Assembly: GCA_022823865.1 (NCBI GenBank)
Contig: JAJEHF010000145.1
Location: forward strand, 1-64,000
Direction of reading: 5' to 3'
DNA from: Bryobacterales bacterium
Lineage (GTDB): Bacteria > Acidobacteriota > Terriglobia > Bryobacterales > UBA6623
DNA length: 64,000 bases
Positions 1 to 8,870 of the stretch are shown here, in pieces; the stretch's first letter is position 1, and the number at the start of each line of letters is the position of its first letter. The position numbers and the translations under genes are program-made. The notes below the pieces were generated by a model. That model worked only from the letters and a program-made list of their open reading frames with translations. It had not been told where the DNA came from and did not search any database.

Positions 1-2
1 TG

Positions 3-377
3 CAGCCGGTGGCGAGCAGCGGCCAGGAGCGGTGGTTCCGGAGCCGGGTGCTGGGGCTGGAACTGCGCAGCCAGAGGCAGGCCCGGGCGACGGTGCTGGT
101 GTTCCGGGATCCGCGCAGCGGGGAAGAGACCGACGGTGCGCTGGAAGAAGCCGAGCGGCGGCGGCGGATCGCGGAGCGAGATGCGAGGGCAGCTAAGCAG
201 AAGGCCAGCGCGGCGAAGCAGGAGGCCAGCGCGGCGAAGCAGCGGGAAACCGCGGCAAAGCAGGAGGCAATTGCCGCGAAACAGGAGGCCGGCGCAGCGA
301 ACGAGCGAGTGCGGGCCCTAGAGGAGCAACTCCGCACCCTCACAGCCCGCACCACTCCATCCGAAAGTGACCGCTAG
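3..377 (+). CDS. Uma2-like (DUF820) protein, C-terminal part, 5' end outside the window
   Basis: The reading frame is open from the first complete codon of the window, so the true start lies upstream. The phrase WFRSRVLGLELR followed by a short strand and an FRDPRSGEE segment resembles the end of the Uma2 (DUF820) restriction-endonuclease-like fold; the catalytic part is not in view. The last 70 residues are a highly charged alanine/lysine/glutamine coiled coil built from heptads of the type AAKQEAS, a tail often seen on Uma2 proteins. The role of Uma2 proteins is unknown, and expansion in mobile or accessory DNA is typical. The family call rests on a short stretch and could be wrong; the coiled coil is certain. 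Confidence 0.55.
   Translation, partial: QPVASSGQERWFRSRVLGLELRSQRQARATVLVFRDPRSGEETDGALEEAERRRRIAERDARAAKQKASAAKQEASAAKQRETAAKQEAIAAKQEAGAANERVRALEEQLRTLTARTTPSESDR
189..314 (+). repeat. 21-bp in-frame tandem repeat, six units
   Basis: Six consecutive 21-nt units (pattern gcggcgaagcaggaggccagc with substitutions) each encode one heptad AAKQEAS / AAKQRET / AAKQEAI / AAKQEAG / AANERVR. The last unit is the most diverged. The repeat builds the coiled-coil tail of the Uma2-like protein and could change length by slippage or recombination without breaking the frame. Confidence 0.85.
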
Positions 378-578
378 CGGCCAAGCCCAGGCACGCGGCG
401 ATACCGTCCGCCCGCCACGAAGCTGGGGATTGGCGCTGGATTGCGCGTCGGCCCATTCCCTTGAAACCCTAACCAGGCCCGCAATCGCCGGTCTCGCTAT
501 CGATGCTGCGTAGGCGTTCGAGCTAGGATTCGGGATCTCGGTGCCTTTTATGGTGGTCTGAGGCGCTCCTCGCTAGAC

Positions 579-2135
579 TTACTCTGCAGCGGGCACCCAG
601 CGCACCTCCTGCGTCATGTCGTACCGCACATTTGCGTCATTCCGCGAATTGATCCCGGCGCGGGTGGCACCCCGATCAATCATCGCGTCAAACTTGGCCC
701 GGAGCTCTTCGACGACCTCGGGGCGTTCTTCGGCCAAGTTCTTCGATTCAGCGATGTCTTCGGCGAGATCGTATAGTTCCGGGACGGTCGGCATGCCACG
801 GGATTCTTCCAGGTTCGGTTCGCTGTTGCGAAATACGAGCTTCCACGGCCCGTCGCGGTAGGCGAACTCGCCGTGATTGGAGTGGCTTACCAGCGATGCG
901 CGCCCTTCGGCTGCTTGCTGACCGAGCGCAGCATCCAAGAAGCTGATGCTGTCTTCGGCGCCGTCCTGCGGCAAGTCCGCACCGACTACCGCCAGGCATG
1001 TCGCGAAGACGTCCGTCAAGCTGACTAGCTGGTCGCTTTGGGAATGGGCCGCAATCTTTCCGGGCCAGCGAATGACCAACGGGACTCTGTGCCCGCCTTC
1101 CCAGATGTCACCCTTGTGCCCGCGATATGGGCCGCTGGGCATGTGACCGGCTTCGACTAGCGCTTCCCATCCCGTGTAATGCGAATGACCGTTATCCGCC
1201 GTGAAGATCACGATGGTGTCGTCGGCGATTCCCGCCTCGTCAACCGCTTGGATGACCTGCCCTGCCGACCAGTCGGTCTCCATCACGAAGTCCGCTATAG
1301 GAGCGATGCCGCTCTTGTCCTGAAAGGCCGGGGACGGCGAGATGGGCTCGTGCGGCGAGGTCATTGAATAGAACAGGAAGAAGGGCTTGTCGCCCTGGGC
1401 CCGCGAGCGGATCTGCTCGACTGCCCTGCGCGTGAGTTCGGGAACGATCTCGCGCAAGCGCCAGCCCGGGGCCATGGGGCTGCCTACGAAGCCCCGCGGC
1501 AGCACGACACCCTCGGACTCGTCGTGGACATAGGTGGAAGTCGGGGCCGGAGTTACGGCATCGTTCTCGACATACGAGAATGGCGGCATGTTGGGCAGAT
1601 CCACGCCGAAATAGTAGTCGAACCCTCTGGTGGTCGGACCATTCAGGACTGGCTTGTCCAGATGCCATTCGAGGGTCTTCTGGCCATTGCGCACCTTGGT
1701 CATGCGGCTCGGCTGCGGCCCGGGCCATTCCCAGCCGAGATGCCACTTGCCGACCAAGGCCGTCTCGTACCCATGCTCGCGGAGAATTCCCGGCAGCGTG
1801 GGACGATCTTCGTTGATCAACGGCGGTTCGTAGGCTGCCAGCACCCACTCCTGGAGGCGGGTGCGCCAAGAGTACCGCCCGGTCAGCAATCCGTAGCGCG
1901 TCGGCGTGCAGACCGCCGACGGGCTATGGGCATCAGTGAAGCTCATGCCCTCTCGAACTAGCTTGTCTAGATAGGGGGTAGCGATCTTGTTGTCCGGGTA
2001 GTGCGCCTGGATATCTCCCACACCGAAGTCGTCGGCGAGGATCAGCACGATGTTCGGAGCCCTCTCGGGCTGTTCCGCCGTGCAGGAGCAAAGGACCGCC
2101 GAGGCAAGCAGGACGACTGAAGTGGCGATGCGCAT
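579..2135 (-). CDS. Arylsulfatase, exported (sulfatase family S1)
   Basis: A 518-residue sulfatase. The N-terminus is a secretory signal ending in cysteines (VLLASAVLCSC), possibly a lipoprotein anchor. The alkaline-phosphatase-like core starts at about residue 27 with NIVLILADDFGVGD (metal-binding DD). CTPTRYGLLTGRYSWR near residue 77 is the sulfatase signature in which Cys is converted to formylglycine. KWHLG near residue 130 and FTADNGHSHY near 315 are further conserved metal or substrate segments. Activity needs a formylglycine-generating enzyme, which is not in this window. The start is ATG with an aagga ribosome site. It probably desulfates a polysaccharide or other sulfate ester outside the cytoplasm, fitting the nearby TonB receptor cluster; the substrate cannot be read from sequence. 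Confidence 0.95.
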   Translation of the reverse strand: MRIATSVVLLASAVLCSCTAEQPERAPNIVLILADDFGVGDIQAHYPDNKIATPYLDKLVREGMSFTDAHSPSAVCTPTRYGLLTGRYSWRTRLQEWVLAAYEPPLINEDRPTLPGILREHGYETALVGKWHLGWEWPGPQPSRMTKVRNGQKTLEWHLDKPVLNGPTTRGFDYYFGVDLPNMPPFSYVENDAVTPAPTSTYVHDESEGVVLPRGFVGSPMAPGWRLREIVPELTRRAVEQIRSRAQGDKPFFLFYSMTSPHEPISPSPAFQDKSGIAPIADFVMETDWSAGQVIQAVDEAGIADDTIVIFTADNGHSHYTGWEALVEAGHMPSGPYRGHKGDIWEGGHRVPLVIRWPGKIAAHSQSDQLVSLTDVFATCLAVVGADLPQDGAEDSISFLDAALGQQAAEGRASLVSHSNHGEFAYRDGPWKLVFRNSEPNLEESRGMPTVPELYDLAEDIAESKNLAEERPEVVEELRAKFDAMIDRGATRAGINSRNDANVRYDMTQEVRWVPAAE

Positions 2136-2524
2136 GGTGTTCCTTAATCGAAGATACGGAGCGGTCTTAGAGGGTCGGATCCGCGATCCCCAGCCAGGTC
2201 GGCTGCGCTAGGATCAAGGCAGACCGCCGGGCGCTCTCGCAAGTTCACTCTAGCACGCAGGAGGTTGCCATCCGCTCTCGTGCAAGGGTCTTCGCTGCAT
2301 TCACGGACTGCGCCTGCTTTGCGACCGCTCTAGCGTATGAATGAATCGTATTTTGTGCAGGGTTTTTTGTAATAACGCGTTCAATAATACAGGGAAGAAT
2401 CTCTATAAGATATTTATTTTCAATAAATTGCTAGGGATTCGTCATCACGGATTTTTTTGCAGGAAAATTTGTAGCTCCCAGTGAGCGTCCAACACGGATT
2501 GAATTCAAGAATCAGAATCCGACG
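2136..2524. other. Intergenic region with an AT-rich island
   Basis: No gene is seen. About 2335-2480 is strikingly AT-rich (for example tataagatatttattttcaa) within otherwise GC-rich DNA. It lies between the sulfatase start and the truncated DUF1588/1585 copy, next to the IS1595 scar. It may be promoter/upstream DNA for the sulfatase or a relic of inserted foreign DNA. No convincing -35/-10 pair with normal spacing was found. Confidence 0.6.
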
Positions 2525-2945
2525 CTACTGTCTGGTCGCAAATGACTCGCACGAGACCACGCGTGCGATGAAGTCTCGAAACCCGTAGCCGCCCTCTGGC
2601 TCGGCCGCCACGATTTGCTGAACCGTCCGCCGGTCGCGCACGGTCAGTGCCCTACCCGTACCGCATTGCGATCAACAGGCCAGTCAGTGTCCTCGTGAAG
2701 TCTCCGGGACTGGCCATGATGTACTCCTTAAGGTCCTGCGCGCCCGCCAGCTTTGTACCGTCCGGCATCGTACTCACAGTCTGCACGGGCGGTCGCGGGG
2801 CTGCCGAGGCCTCCTCTCGGTAGTACGACGTTCGCCATCCGCTAGCCGCGTCGTAGTTTTCCAGAGCCAAGCCGATGGGGCCGATTGCGGAGTGACATAT
2901 CGCACATGACTCGATCTTCTGGTGCGCCGCCGAGACTTCCCGCAG
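2525..2945 (-). pseudogene. Truncated, frameshifted copy of the DUF1588/DUF1585 C-terminus
   Basis: This segment matches the last 417 nt of the intact DUF1592-family gene at 16209-16625, with roughly 85-90% identity by eye, in the same orientation, down to a shared ESFATR(H/Q) ending and TAG stop at 2525-2527. One extra base (ccgcattgcgatc against ccgtactcgatc) shifts the frame after TRTLTGLLI. The match ends abruptly near 2945 within gacttcccgca, where an IS1595-like transposase relic begins. The upstream two thirds of the gene are absent. It is therefore a dead fragment left by duplication and insertion or deletion; the track shows only a 72-aa piece of it. Confidence 0.88.
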
Positions 2946-3325
2946 ACATCGCAGAATGCCGGTCCGCTACCGGGAGAAGGGGTGCTCGATGCAGTTCTTC
3001 AACGTCAGAACCGGTACTGTTATGCGCCGGTCCAAGATCGGTTGTCAGGACAGGCTGATCGCCTCGTTGCTTGTCATGCCGAGCCCCAAGGGAGTCTCGT
3101 CCATGAAGCTTCACCGTGATCTCGGCATCACGCAGAAGACGGCCTGGTTCCTGGCCCAGCGCTAGAGGGGTTTCACGTTCCGGGACGGCGTGCCGTTCTC
3201 AGGACCCGTAGACGGGGATGAGACGTAACTGGGCGGGAAGCGGAAGAAGATGCCCTAGCCGAAGCGCGAGAAAACGACCGGACGCGCCGCGGTCGGGGCC
3301 AAGGACTGGGCCTCGATCTGTCGAT
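2945..3325 (+). pseudogene. IS1595-family transposase remnant
   Basis: Read in the frame of the 2956 ORF, the sequence runs MPVRYREKGC, then FNVRTGTVM, then GVSSMKLHRDLGITQKTAWFLAQR, a classic IS1595/ISXO2-like transposase core. After a stop it continues in the same frame with GPVDGDET, stop, LGGKRKK, stop, TTGRAAVGAKD, which is the region of the first catalytic Asp. The N-terminal zinc-ribbon part and the C-terminal half are missing, and three in-frame stops interrupt it. No terminal inverted repeats were recognised. It abuts the truncated DUF1588/1585 fragment directly, so the insertion or a later deletion set the breakpoint. Confidence 0.85.
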
Positions 3326-3404
3326 CAGCGTCAACTGAGGCGTCCTTCCTCACCTCTGAGCGCCGAAGCCTTGCGCCGCCGGGACCTGGAAGCGATCGAC
3401 TGCA

Positions 3405-5129
3405 CTACTCAGTGTCTACCCTGACCGTGGCATCCTTCCATATCGTCGAGCGGGCCTCGATGGCGGACTTTTTCGCTTGGAACAACTGCAGGAACTCCCG
3501 TGCTTGGGCGGTCTTCTTCGCCCGCGCATATACCTGACCTAGCACGTAGTAGGCTTCAAAGAACTCCGGCGCGGCTTCGAGAGCCTTTAGAAGGTGCTGC
3601 TCAGCTTCATCCAGCTGACCCCGTCCCATCTCCAGCTTTGCCAGCTCGAAGCGCGCCGACGCGTCGGAGGAATCGATCTCGATTGCCTTGGCGAGAACCG
3701 AGCCGGCTCGCGCAGTCTGGTCGACATCTGACGCACTTGCGATCATCGACCGGGCAAGCTCGGTGTAGTAAGGCGCGGCACCGGGCTGAAGCTGGATCGC
3801 CCGCTCGAAGGACCTGACGGCCTGCTCCGGACTATGCCCGCTTTGATGAGCGCGGCCGAGCAGGAAGTGCGCTTGGTGATCGACCGGATCTAGCTCGACC
3901 GATCGCTCCAGCAGCCGGACCGCAGTCTCGCTCCCAGGCTCCAGGTTCAAGCAGCTGAATCCGAGCTCGCGGTGCAATCGTGAACGGAGCAGTTCGCCGT
4001 CGCTTGTGTCGCGGGCAGCGACACGCAGCAGCTCGACGGCGGTTCCATGGTGGTGGCGTGTGCTCAGAGAGCGAGCGAACTTAAACAACTGCAGGCCTCG
4101 TTCAGGATTTCGACCCGCGGTGTCACTCCCTGACACTGCGGAGACTTCCCGGTACGCGTCGGCGCAGGAGTTGCGCTGAATCGCGTAGAAGACCTTTGGA
4201 CTTGCCGATCCTGCCGCGAGGAACATCCTGCCGAACCAATCTCCGGCAAGTTCCGCCTTGCCTTGTTCGAGCAAGACGAGGGCAAGGTTCAGGTACGGAT
4301 GGGGGCTCGACGGTTCCTTGGCGATGGCTCGCTCAAGCAACGCCTGGGCTTCATCGAACCGCTCCAGCGATGCTAGCGCCGCCGCTAGCAGGGTCAGCGC
4401 CTCGGCATTCCCTGAACCGTTGGGAGCGGAAAGGGGCTGCAGCAGTTCAACGGTTCGCTCGTGGCGGTTCAACAAGTGGTTAGTGAGCGCCAGATAGACC
4501 CGCGCATTCGGCGACTGGCTCACTTCGTCGAACGCAGTTTCGAATGCTTCAAGTGCATCTCGATAGAAGTGGTGCTCAAACAGGAGTCGGCCGACACGCA
4601 GCGCCAAATCACTGTGCGGCGGGCTCTTCCGCACAATCGCACGAGCGTTGTCAAGGCCCGCCGCAAGCTGTCCGGAAGCGAACTGTGAAGCGGCGAGATG
4701 GAACCTCACGGCAGTATTTCGGAAGCCTTGCTGGAACGCTTCAGAGAGGTGCTCGGCAGCCTTGGACGGCTCGGAGAGTTGCCTATAGAGAATGCCCGCC
4801 TTGTAAAGGAGGATCTCTTGCCCGGGGTCCGCCGTCAGGGATAGTTCATATTCCTCGGCGGCATCCCGCGGCCGTTGCAGAGCCTCATAGATCTCTCCCA
4901 GCTCCCGGTGGAGAACCGCAAGCCCCGCCCCGTCCGCTTCTCCGCTCCGCGCCATAGTCAGCAGGCGTGCGAACGACTTGGCAGCTTCCGGCAGGTCACC
5001 GGCATCTCTTTGGGCCCGGGCAAGCAATAAGAGGTCGCTACTGTCGGTCGCGAGGGTTGGCGTGGGAATTGCCAGACAACTTGCCCAAACGAACAGGCCG
5101 ATAGACGGGTTGAGAGCGCACCGCGGCAC
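3405..5129 (-). CDS. Exported TPR-repeat protein
   Basis: A 574-residue protein starting at GTG with a good ribosome site (taggag), followed by a secretory signal (GLFVWASCLAIPTPTLA). The rest is tandem tetratricopeptide repeats, for example DLPEAAKSFARLL, PRDAAEEYELSL, GQLDEAEQHLLKALEAAPEFFEAYYVLGQVY. TPRs form helical superhelices that bind other proteins, so a periplasmic scaffold is likely. It is divergent from the TonB receptor gene and is one of three TPR proteins in this cluster, two of which sit beside CRTAC1 genes. No enzymatic domain is visible, and the exact partner is unknown. Confidence 0.85.
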   Translation of the reverse strand: MPRCALNPSIGLFVWASCLAIPTPTLATDSSDLLLLARAQRDAGDLPEAAKSFARLLTMARSGEADGAGLAVLHRELGEIYEALQRPRDAAEEYELSLTADPGQEILLYKAGILYRQLSEPSKAAEHLSEAFQQGFRNTAVRFHLAASQFASGQLAAGLDNARAIVRKSPPHSDLALRVGRLLFEHHFYRDALEAFETAFDEVSQSPNARVYLALTNHLLNRHERTVELLQPLSAPNGSGNAEALTLLAAALASLERFDEAQALLERAIAKEPSSPHPYLNLALVLLEQGKAELAGDWFGRMFLAAGSASPKVFYAIQRNSCADAYREVSAVSGSDTAGRNPERGLQLFKFARSLSTRHHHGTAVELLRVAARDTSDGELLRSRLHRELGFSCLNLEPGSETAVRLLERSVELDPVDHQAHFLLGRAHQSGHSPEQAVRSFERAIQLQPGAAPYYTELARSMIASASDVDQTARAGSVLAKAIEIDSSDASARFELAKLEMGRGQLDEAEQHLLKALEAAPEFFEAYYVLGQVYARAKKTAQAREFLQLFQAKKSAIEARSTIWKDATVRVDTE

Positions 5130-5401
5130 GACGGCTCCTATTTTCGTTCAATTGGACCGGCTGCGAGATCGAAGATCTGGATCATTCAATCCCCCGCTAG
5201 CCTGTGCCGGAGACCAGAGAATCTAGAGTGCTCTTAGAGCGGCACCGGCGAGCACGGCTCTGGAGGCCGGCCCGGCCTCCTTGCGAGATGCCCTGGGGGT
5301 GTCCCTAGCGACTTCAAGAGACGTGCGATCAGGGCGATTCCAGTCAGGCACATGAGGTGTGGGCAACAAGGCGTGCTTGGGCCAGCGCGTGTTGGAGAGG
5401 G

Positions 5402-5430
5402 TTGACACCGGACGACGGGCGCAATACAAT
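5402..5430 (+). promoter_or_regulatory. Consensus-like sigma-70 promoter of the Oar-type receptor gene
   Basis: TTGACA at 5402-5407 and TACAAT at 5425-5430 are separated by exactly 17 nt, a near-perfect housekeeping promoter. Transcription would start near 5437 and give a leader of about 58 nt before the ATG at 5495, which has a cggagg ribosome site. This also argues against the longer ORF start at 5357. Confidence 0.7.
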
Positions 5431-5494
5431 CTCAGGCGCAACGAGCTCCTCTGTGGGCTGCGTTTGCACGGGTTTTTGGTCTCACGGAGGACTC

Positions 5495-8400
5495 ATGAAA
5501 TTGCAAGCCCTATCCCTGTTTTCGCTGGCGGTGCTGGTGCTGGTTTGGACCTCGCCGGTCGCTGCCCAAACGTCATTCGGGACCATCCTTGGAGACGTCA
5601 CCGACGAAAGCGGCGCCGTCGTGCCCGGGGTATCGGTGACCGTCACGAACGAGGGCACCGGCAATGCCCGCATCGTCAGCACGAACGAATCGGGCGGTTT
5701 TGCCGTACCCTCCCTGCCGCCTGCGGTCTATTCGGTCTCGGCGGAAATGCCGGGCTTCAGCCAATCCCAGCAAACAGGCGTGACGTTGGCCGTAAACCAG
5801 ACCCTGCGCGTCGATCTCACGTTGTCAATCGGCGAAGTCACGGAGGTCGTCGAGGTCAGCGCCGCTGCGCTGCAGCTGCAAACTGACACCTCCACTGTCG
5901 CCTCGACCGTAGACAACAAGAAAGTCGTCGAACTGCCGTTGAATGGCCGCAGCTTCACTCAGCTCACCATCCTCATGCCCGGAGCCGTGGCCGGCGCCGG
6001 TGCGTTAACGGCCTTCCAGACATCTGGAACTGCCGTCTCTATCAGCGGCCTGCGGAGCGAGGCCAACAACTACACGCTCGATGGTGTCAACAACAACGAG
6101 AGCTTCTTCAAGACCTACGGCTTGCAGCCCTCGATCGATGCCATCCAGGAATTCAAGATCCAGACCAACATCACCTCCGCGGAGTTCGGCACCGCTGCCG
6201 GGGCAAACGTCAACATCGTCACCAAGTCGGGCACCAACGAGGTCCACGGCACAGCGTTTGAGTTCCTGCGCAACGACAACATGGACGCCTCGGAGTTCTT
6301 CGCGAACCGCTCCGGCACGCCGCGGCCCGAGTTCGGACAGAACCAGTTCGGCACCACGGTCGGCGGGCCGATCGCGCGGAATAGGACGTTCTTCTTCTTC
6401 ATGTACGAAGGCCAGCGCCGCCGCCGCGAGTCGACGCTGCTCAACGTCGTCCCGACGACTGAAATGTTCAGCGGCGACCTGTCCCAAGACACCCAGGGCA
6501 GGCCGGCGGTTCCCTTCTATGACCCCTGGACGACGGTGGAGAACGACGATGGCAGCCTGTCGCGCCAGTTGATGCCAAACATGAGAGTTCCCGCAAGCAG
6601 GATTAACCCGTCCACGAAGCAGCTCCAAGAAATCCTCTGGTCTGCTCCGAACCTGCCGGGCCAAGCACTGAACTTGATCAACACAAACGCCTCAAGGATC
6701 GACAACAACCAATGGATGGGCAAGGTCGATCACCGTTTTGGCGACAACAACCTGCTGACGGGGCGCTTCAACTTCATGGATTCAGTGAGCCCGCGGCCGA
6801 CAGCTCACCTCACGGTGGACAACCTCTTGGTCAACAGCTTCACGAACATCATGATCAGCGACACGCACACGCTGAATCCCACCACGATCATCGACACGAA
6901 GATCTCCTATCACCGCAACAACTTGCAGATCGCCGACAGTGCCCCGGGGGGCAAGGAGGCAATCGCCGCATTCATCACGGGCAACGGGATCCAAGGCATC
7001 CCGATCCTCAAGAGCGAGGCGGTACCGCTGTTTCCGGCGTGGCGGATCGCGGGCTTCGCAAGCCCTAGCCAGACGGGATTTCCGTTCCCCGACGACTCTT
7101 ACAGCGCGTATGCCACCATCACCAAGATCGCTGGCGCTCACAGCATCAAGGCGGGATTCGAATTCAAGCACAACCGCAACCTGGACGACGGCTACTTCAC
7201 AGGCAATATGACGTTCAACAAGGTTCCCACCGAGGATCCGCAGAATGCCGCCGCCACCGGCAACGCAGTCGCTTCCTACTTGCTCGGGCTGCCGACTGTG
7301 GCACAGCGCAACATCGGCGAGGGCACGACCGCGATCATGCGCAAGGAAGACTACAGCTTCTTCTTTCAGGACGATTGGAGAGCGACGTCCAATCTCACGG
7401 TCAACCTAGGCCTTCGCTATGACAACAGCGAATGGCCCAAGCACCGCGATGACTTGCTGGCCTCGATCGACCTCTTGACGGGACAGTTCCTGTGGGACGG
7501 CGTGAACCCGATTACAGGGGAGGGGCCGAACGTTCGCCGCGGGATCGTCGAGCCGGACAACAACAACTTCGCGCCTCGCGTGGGAATGGCCTACCGCTTG
7601 GGCGAAAAGACGACCGTGCGATCCGGCTTCGGCGTCTTCTACATGACCAACTACCTCTGGGAGGCCCAGGGGGTCCGTGGCAACTGGCCGTTCGCTATCA
7701 GCGAGAACTTCTCGAACCTCAACGACCGCGGTCCGGTGAGCCCAGTCGAAACCACGTTCACTCCTGACTTGGACGTGAAGATGGGTAGCACTGTCGCTCC
7801 TAACGCCCAGCACATCGTGCCCCGCAACAACCGGACCAGCTACACCATGCAGTGGAATTTCCACGTCCAGCGCCAGCTGGCGGAAGACTTGATGGTCGAG
7901 TTGGGCTACGTCGGTACTCGGGGCGTCAAGCTGTCCACGTTCTCCAATGTCAACACCGCCCCGGCTGGGCCGGGCGAGGTCCAGCCACGACGACCCCTGC
8001 CACAATACGGCCCCCTGAGCGAGATGGGCAATCAAGCCACCTCGATTTATCACGGGCTGCAGTTCAAGATCGAGAAGCGCTTTTCCGACGGACTGTCGTT
8101 TCGCGGCAACTACGCGTGGGGCAAGACGATCGATGTCCTCGGAGCTGGCTTCTCGGCGAGCCAGACAGCCCAAAACCCGCTGGACATCCTTGGTGACCGG
8201 GCGCTCTCCGATCTCCACCGTGCCCATACGTTCACATTCGATTACGTCTGGCAGCTTCCGTTCGGGAGAAACCAAGCTATTGGCTCGGGCTGGAGCAAGG
8301 CCGTCGACACCGTCCTTGGCGGTTGGCAGCTCACAGGCATCGTCACCGCCAGTTCCGGACCGCCAGTAAACACCTCCGTGCCGCGGGACATCGCGAATAT

Positions 8401-8776
8401 CGGAGGACGCGTGTTGGCGCAACGCCCGAATTTGGTCGGCGACCCCTACGGAGGAGTGAGCGGCGCACCCGAAGAGTATTTCAACCTGGACGCTTTCGCC
8501 GAGCCCGCACCCTTCACGTTCGGCAACTTCGGACGGAACGTACTCATCGCCCCGGGTTTGTTCCAGTTCGATGCCGGGCTGTTCAAGAACTTCCGGCTCA
8601 CGGAGCGCGTGGGCCTGCAGTTCCGCTCGGAGTACTTCAACGCATTCAACAACGTGAACTTCGGGAAGCCTAACGCTAATTTCGACGCTGGGGCCGGGGT
8701 ATTCGGCTCCATCGGCGGATTGGCACCGCAGCAGTTCGCGCGGCAGATCCAGTTCGGGCTGAAGATAATCTTCTGA
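5495..8776 (+). CDS. TonB-dependent receptor, Oar-like, with N-terminal carboxypeptidase-regulatory domain
   Basis: A 1093-residue outer-membrane protein. I start it at ATG 5495 (MKLQALSLFSLAVLV), which has an adjacent cggagg ribosome site and a clean signal peptide ending AAQ; the track start at 5357 lies upstream of the promoter. The mature protein begins with a carboxypeptidase-regulatory-like beta-sandwich (GTILGDVTDESGAVVPGVSVTVTNEGTG), then a plug domain (VVELPLNGRSFTQLTILMPGAV, IDAIQEFKIQTN), then a long beta-barrel ending in Phe. Oar-type receptors of Acidobacteriota are thought to take up oligosaccharides or peptides in a TonB-dependent way; the substrate is unknown. Two CRTAC1 genes follow on the same strand. 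Confidence 0.95.
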   Translation: MKLQALSLFSLAVLVLVWTSPVAAQTSFGTILGDVTDESGAVVPGVSVTVTNEGTGNARIVSTNESGGFAVPSLPPAVYSVSAEMPGFSQSQQTGVTLAVNQTLRVDLTLSIGEVTEVVEVSAAALQLQTDTSTVASTVDNKKVVELPLNGRSFTQLTILMPGAVAGAGALTAFQTSGTAVSISGLRSEANNYTLDGVNNNESFFKTYGLQPSIDAIQEFKIQTNITSAEFGTAAGANVNIVTKSGTNEVHGTAFEFLRNDNMDASEFFANRSGTPRPEFGQNQFGTTVGGPIARNRTFFFFMYEGQRRRRESTLLNVVPTTEMFSGDLSQDTQGRPAVPFYDPWTTVENDDGSLSRQLMPNMRVPASRINPSTKQLQEILWSAPNLPGQALNLINTNASRIDNNQWMGKVDHRFGDNNLLTGRFNFMDSVSPRPTAHLTVDNLLVNSFTNIMISDTHTLNPTTIIDTKISYHRNNLQIADSAPGGKEAIAAFITGNGIQGIPILKSEAVPLFPAWRIAGFASPSQTGFPFPDDSYSAYATITKIAGAHSIKAGFEFKHNRNLDDGYFTGNMTFNKVPTEDPQNAAATGNAVASYLLGLPTVAQRNIGEGTTAIMRKEDYSFFFQDDWRATSNLTVNLGLRYDNSEWPKHRDDLLASIDLLTGQFLWDGVNPITGEGPNVRRGIVEPDNNNFAPRVGMAYRLGEKTTVRSGFGVFYMTNYLWEAQGVRGNWPFAISENFSNLNDRGPVSPVETTFTPDLDVKMGSTVAPNAQHIVPRNNRTSYTMQWNFHVQRQLAEDLMVELGYVGTRGVKLSTFSNVNTAPAGPGEVQPRRPLPQYGPLSEMGNQATSIYHGLQFKIEKRFSDGLSFRGNYAWGKTIDVLGAGFSASQTAQNPLDILGDRALSDLHRAHTFTFDYVWQLPFGRNQAIGSGWSKAVDTVLGGWQLTGIVTASSGPPVNTSVPRDIANIGGRVLAQRPNLVGDPYGGVSGAPEEYFNLDAFAEPAPFTFGNFGRNVLIAPGLFQFDAGLFKNFRLTERVGLQFRSEYFNAFNNVNFGKPNANFDAGAGVFGSIGGLAPQQFARQIQFGLKIIF

Positions 8777-8797
8777 GGGCGAGAGTCGGGCTCCGCA

Positions 8798-8814
8798 GCT
8801 AGGCCGGCCCTAGC
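8798..8814 (+). other. Hairpin downstream of the receptor gene
   Basis: GCTAGG-CCGGC-CCTAGC is a perfect 6-bp stem with a 5-nt loop, about 20 nt after the receptor stop codon. No T-run follows, so it is not a classical intrinsic terminator; it may attenuate read-through into the CRTAC1 genes or stabilise the receptor mRNA end. Confidence 0.35.
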
Positions 8815-8870
8815 GGCGCAGTCCGATCCCCGCCGAGCAAACTCTAGGCAACCGAGAGCAGCGCGCTTGG

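Noticed and set aside
3160-3260. In-frame TGA/TAG stops of the IS1595 relic as selenocysteine or readthrough codons
   Set aside because: The stops are TAG, TAA and TAG in a truncated transposase and occur with missing ends; simple decay explains them.
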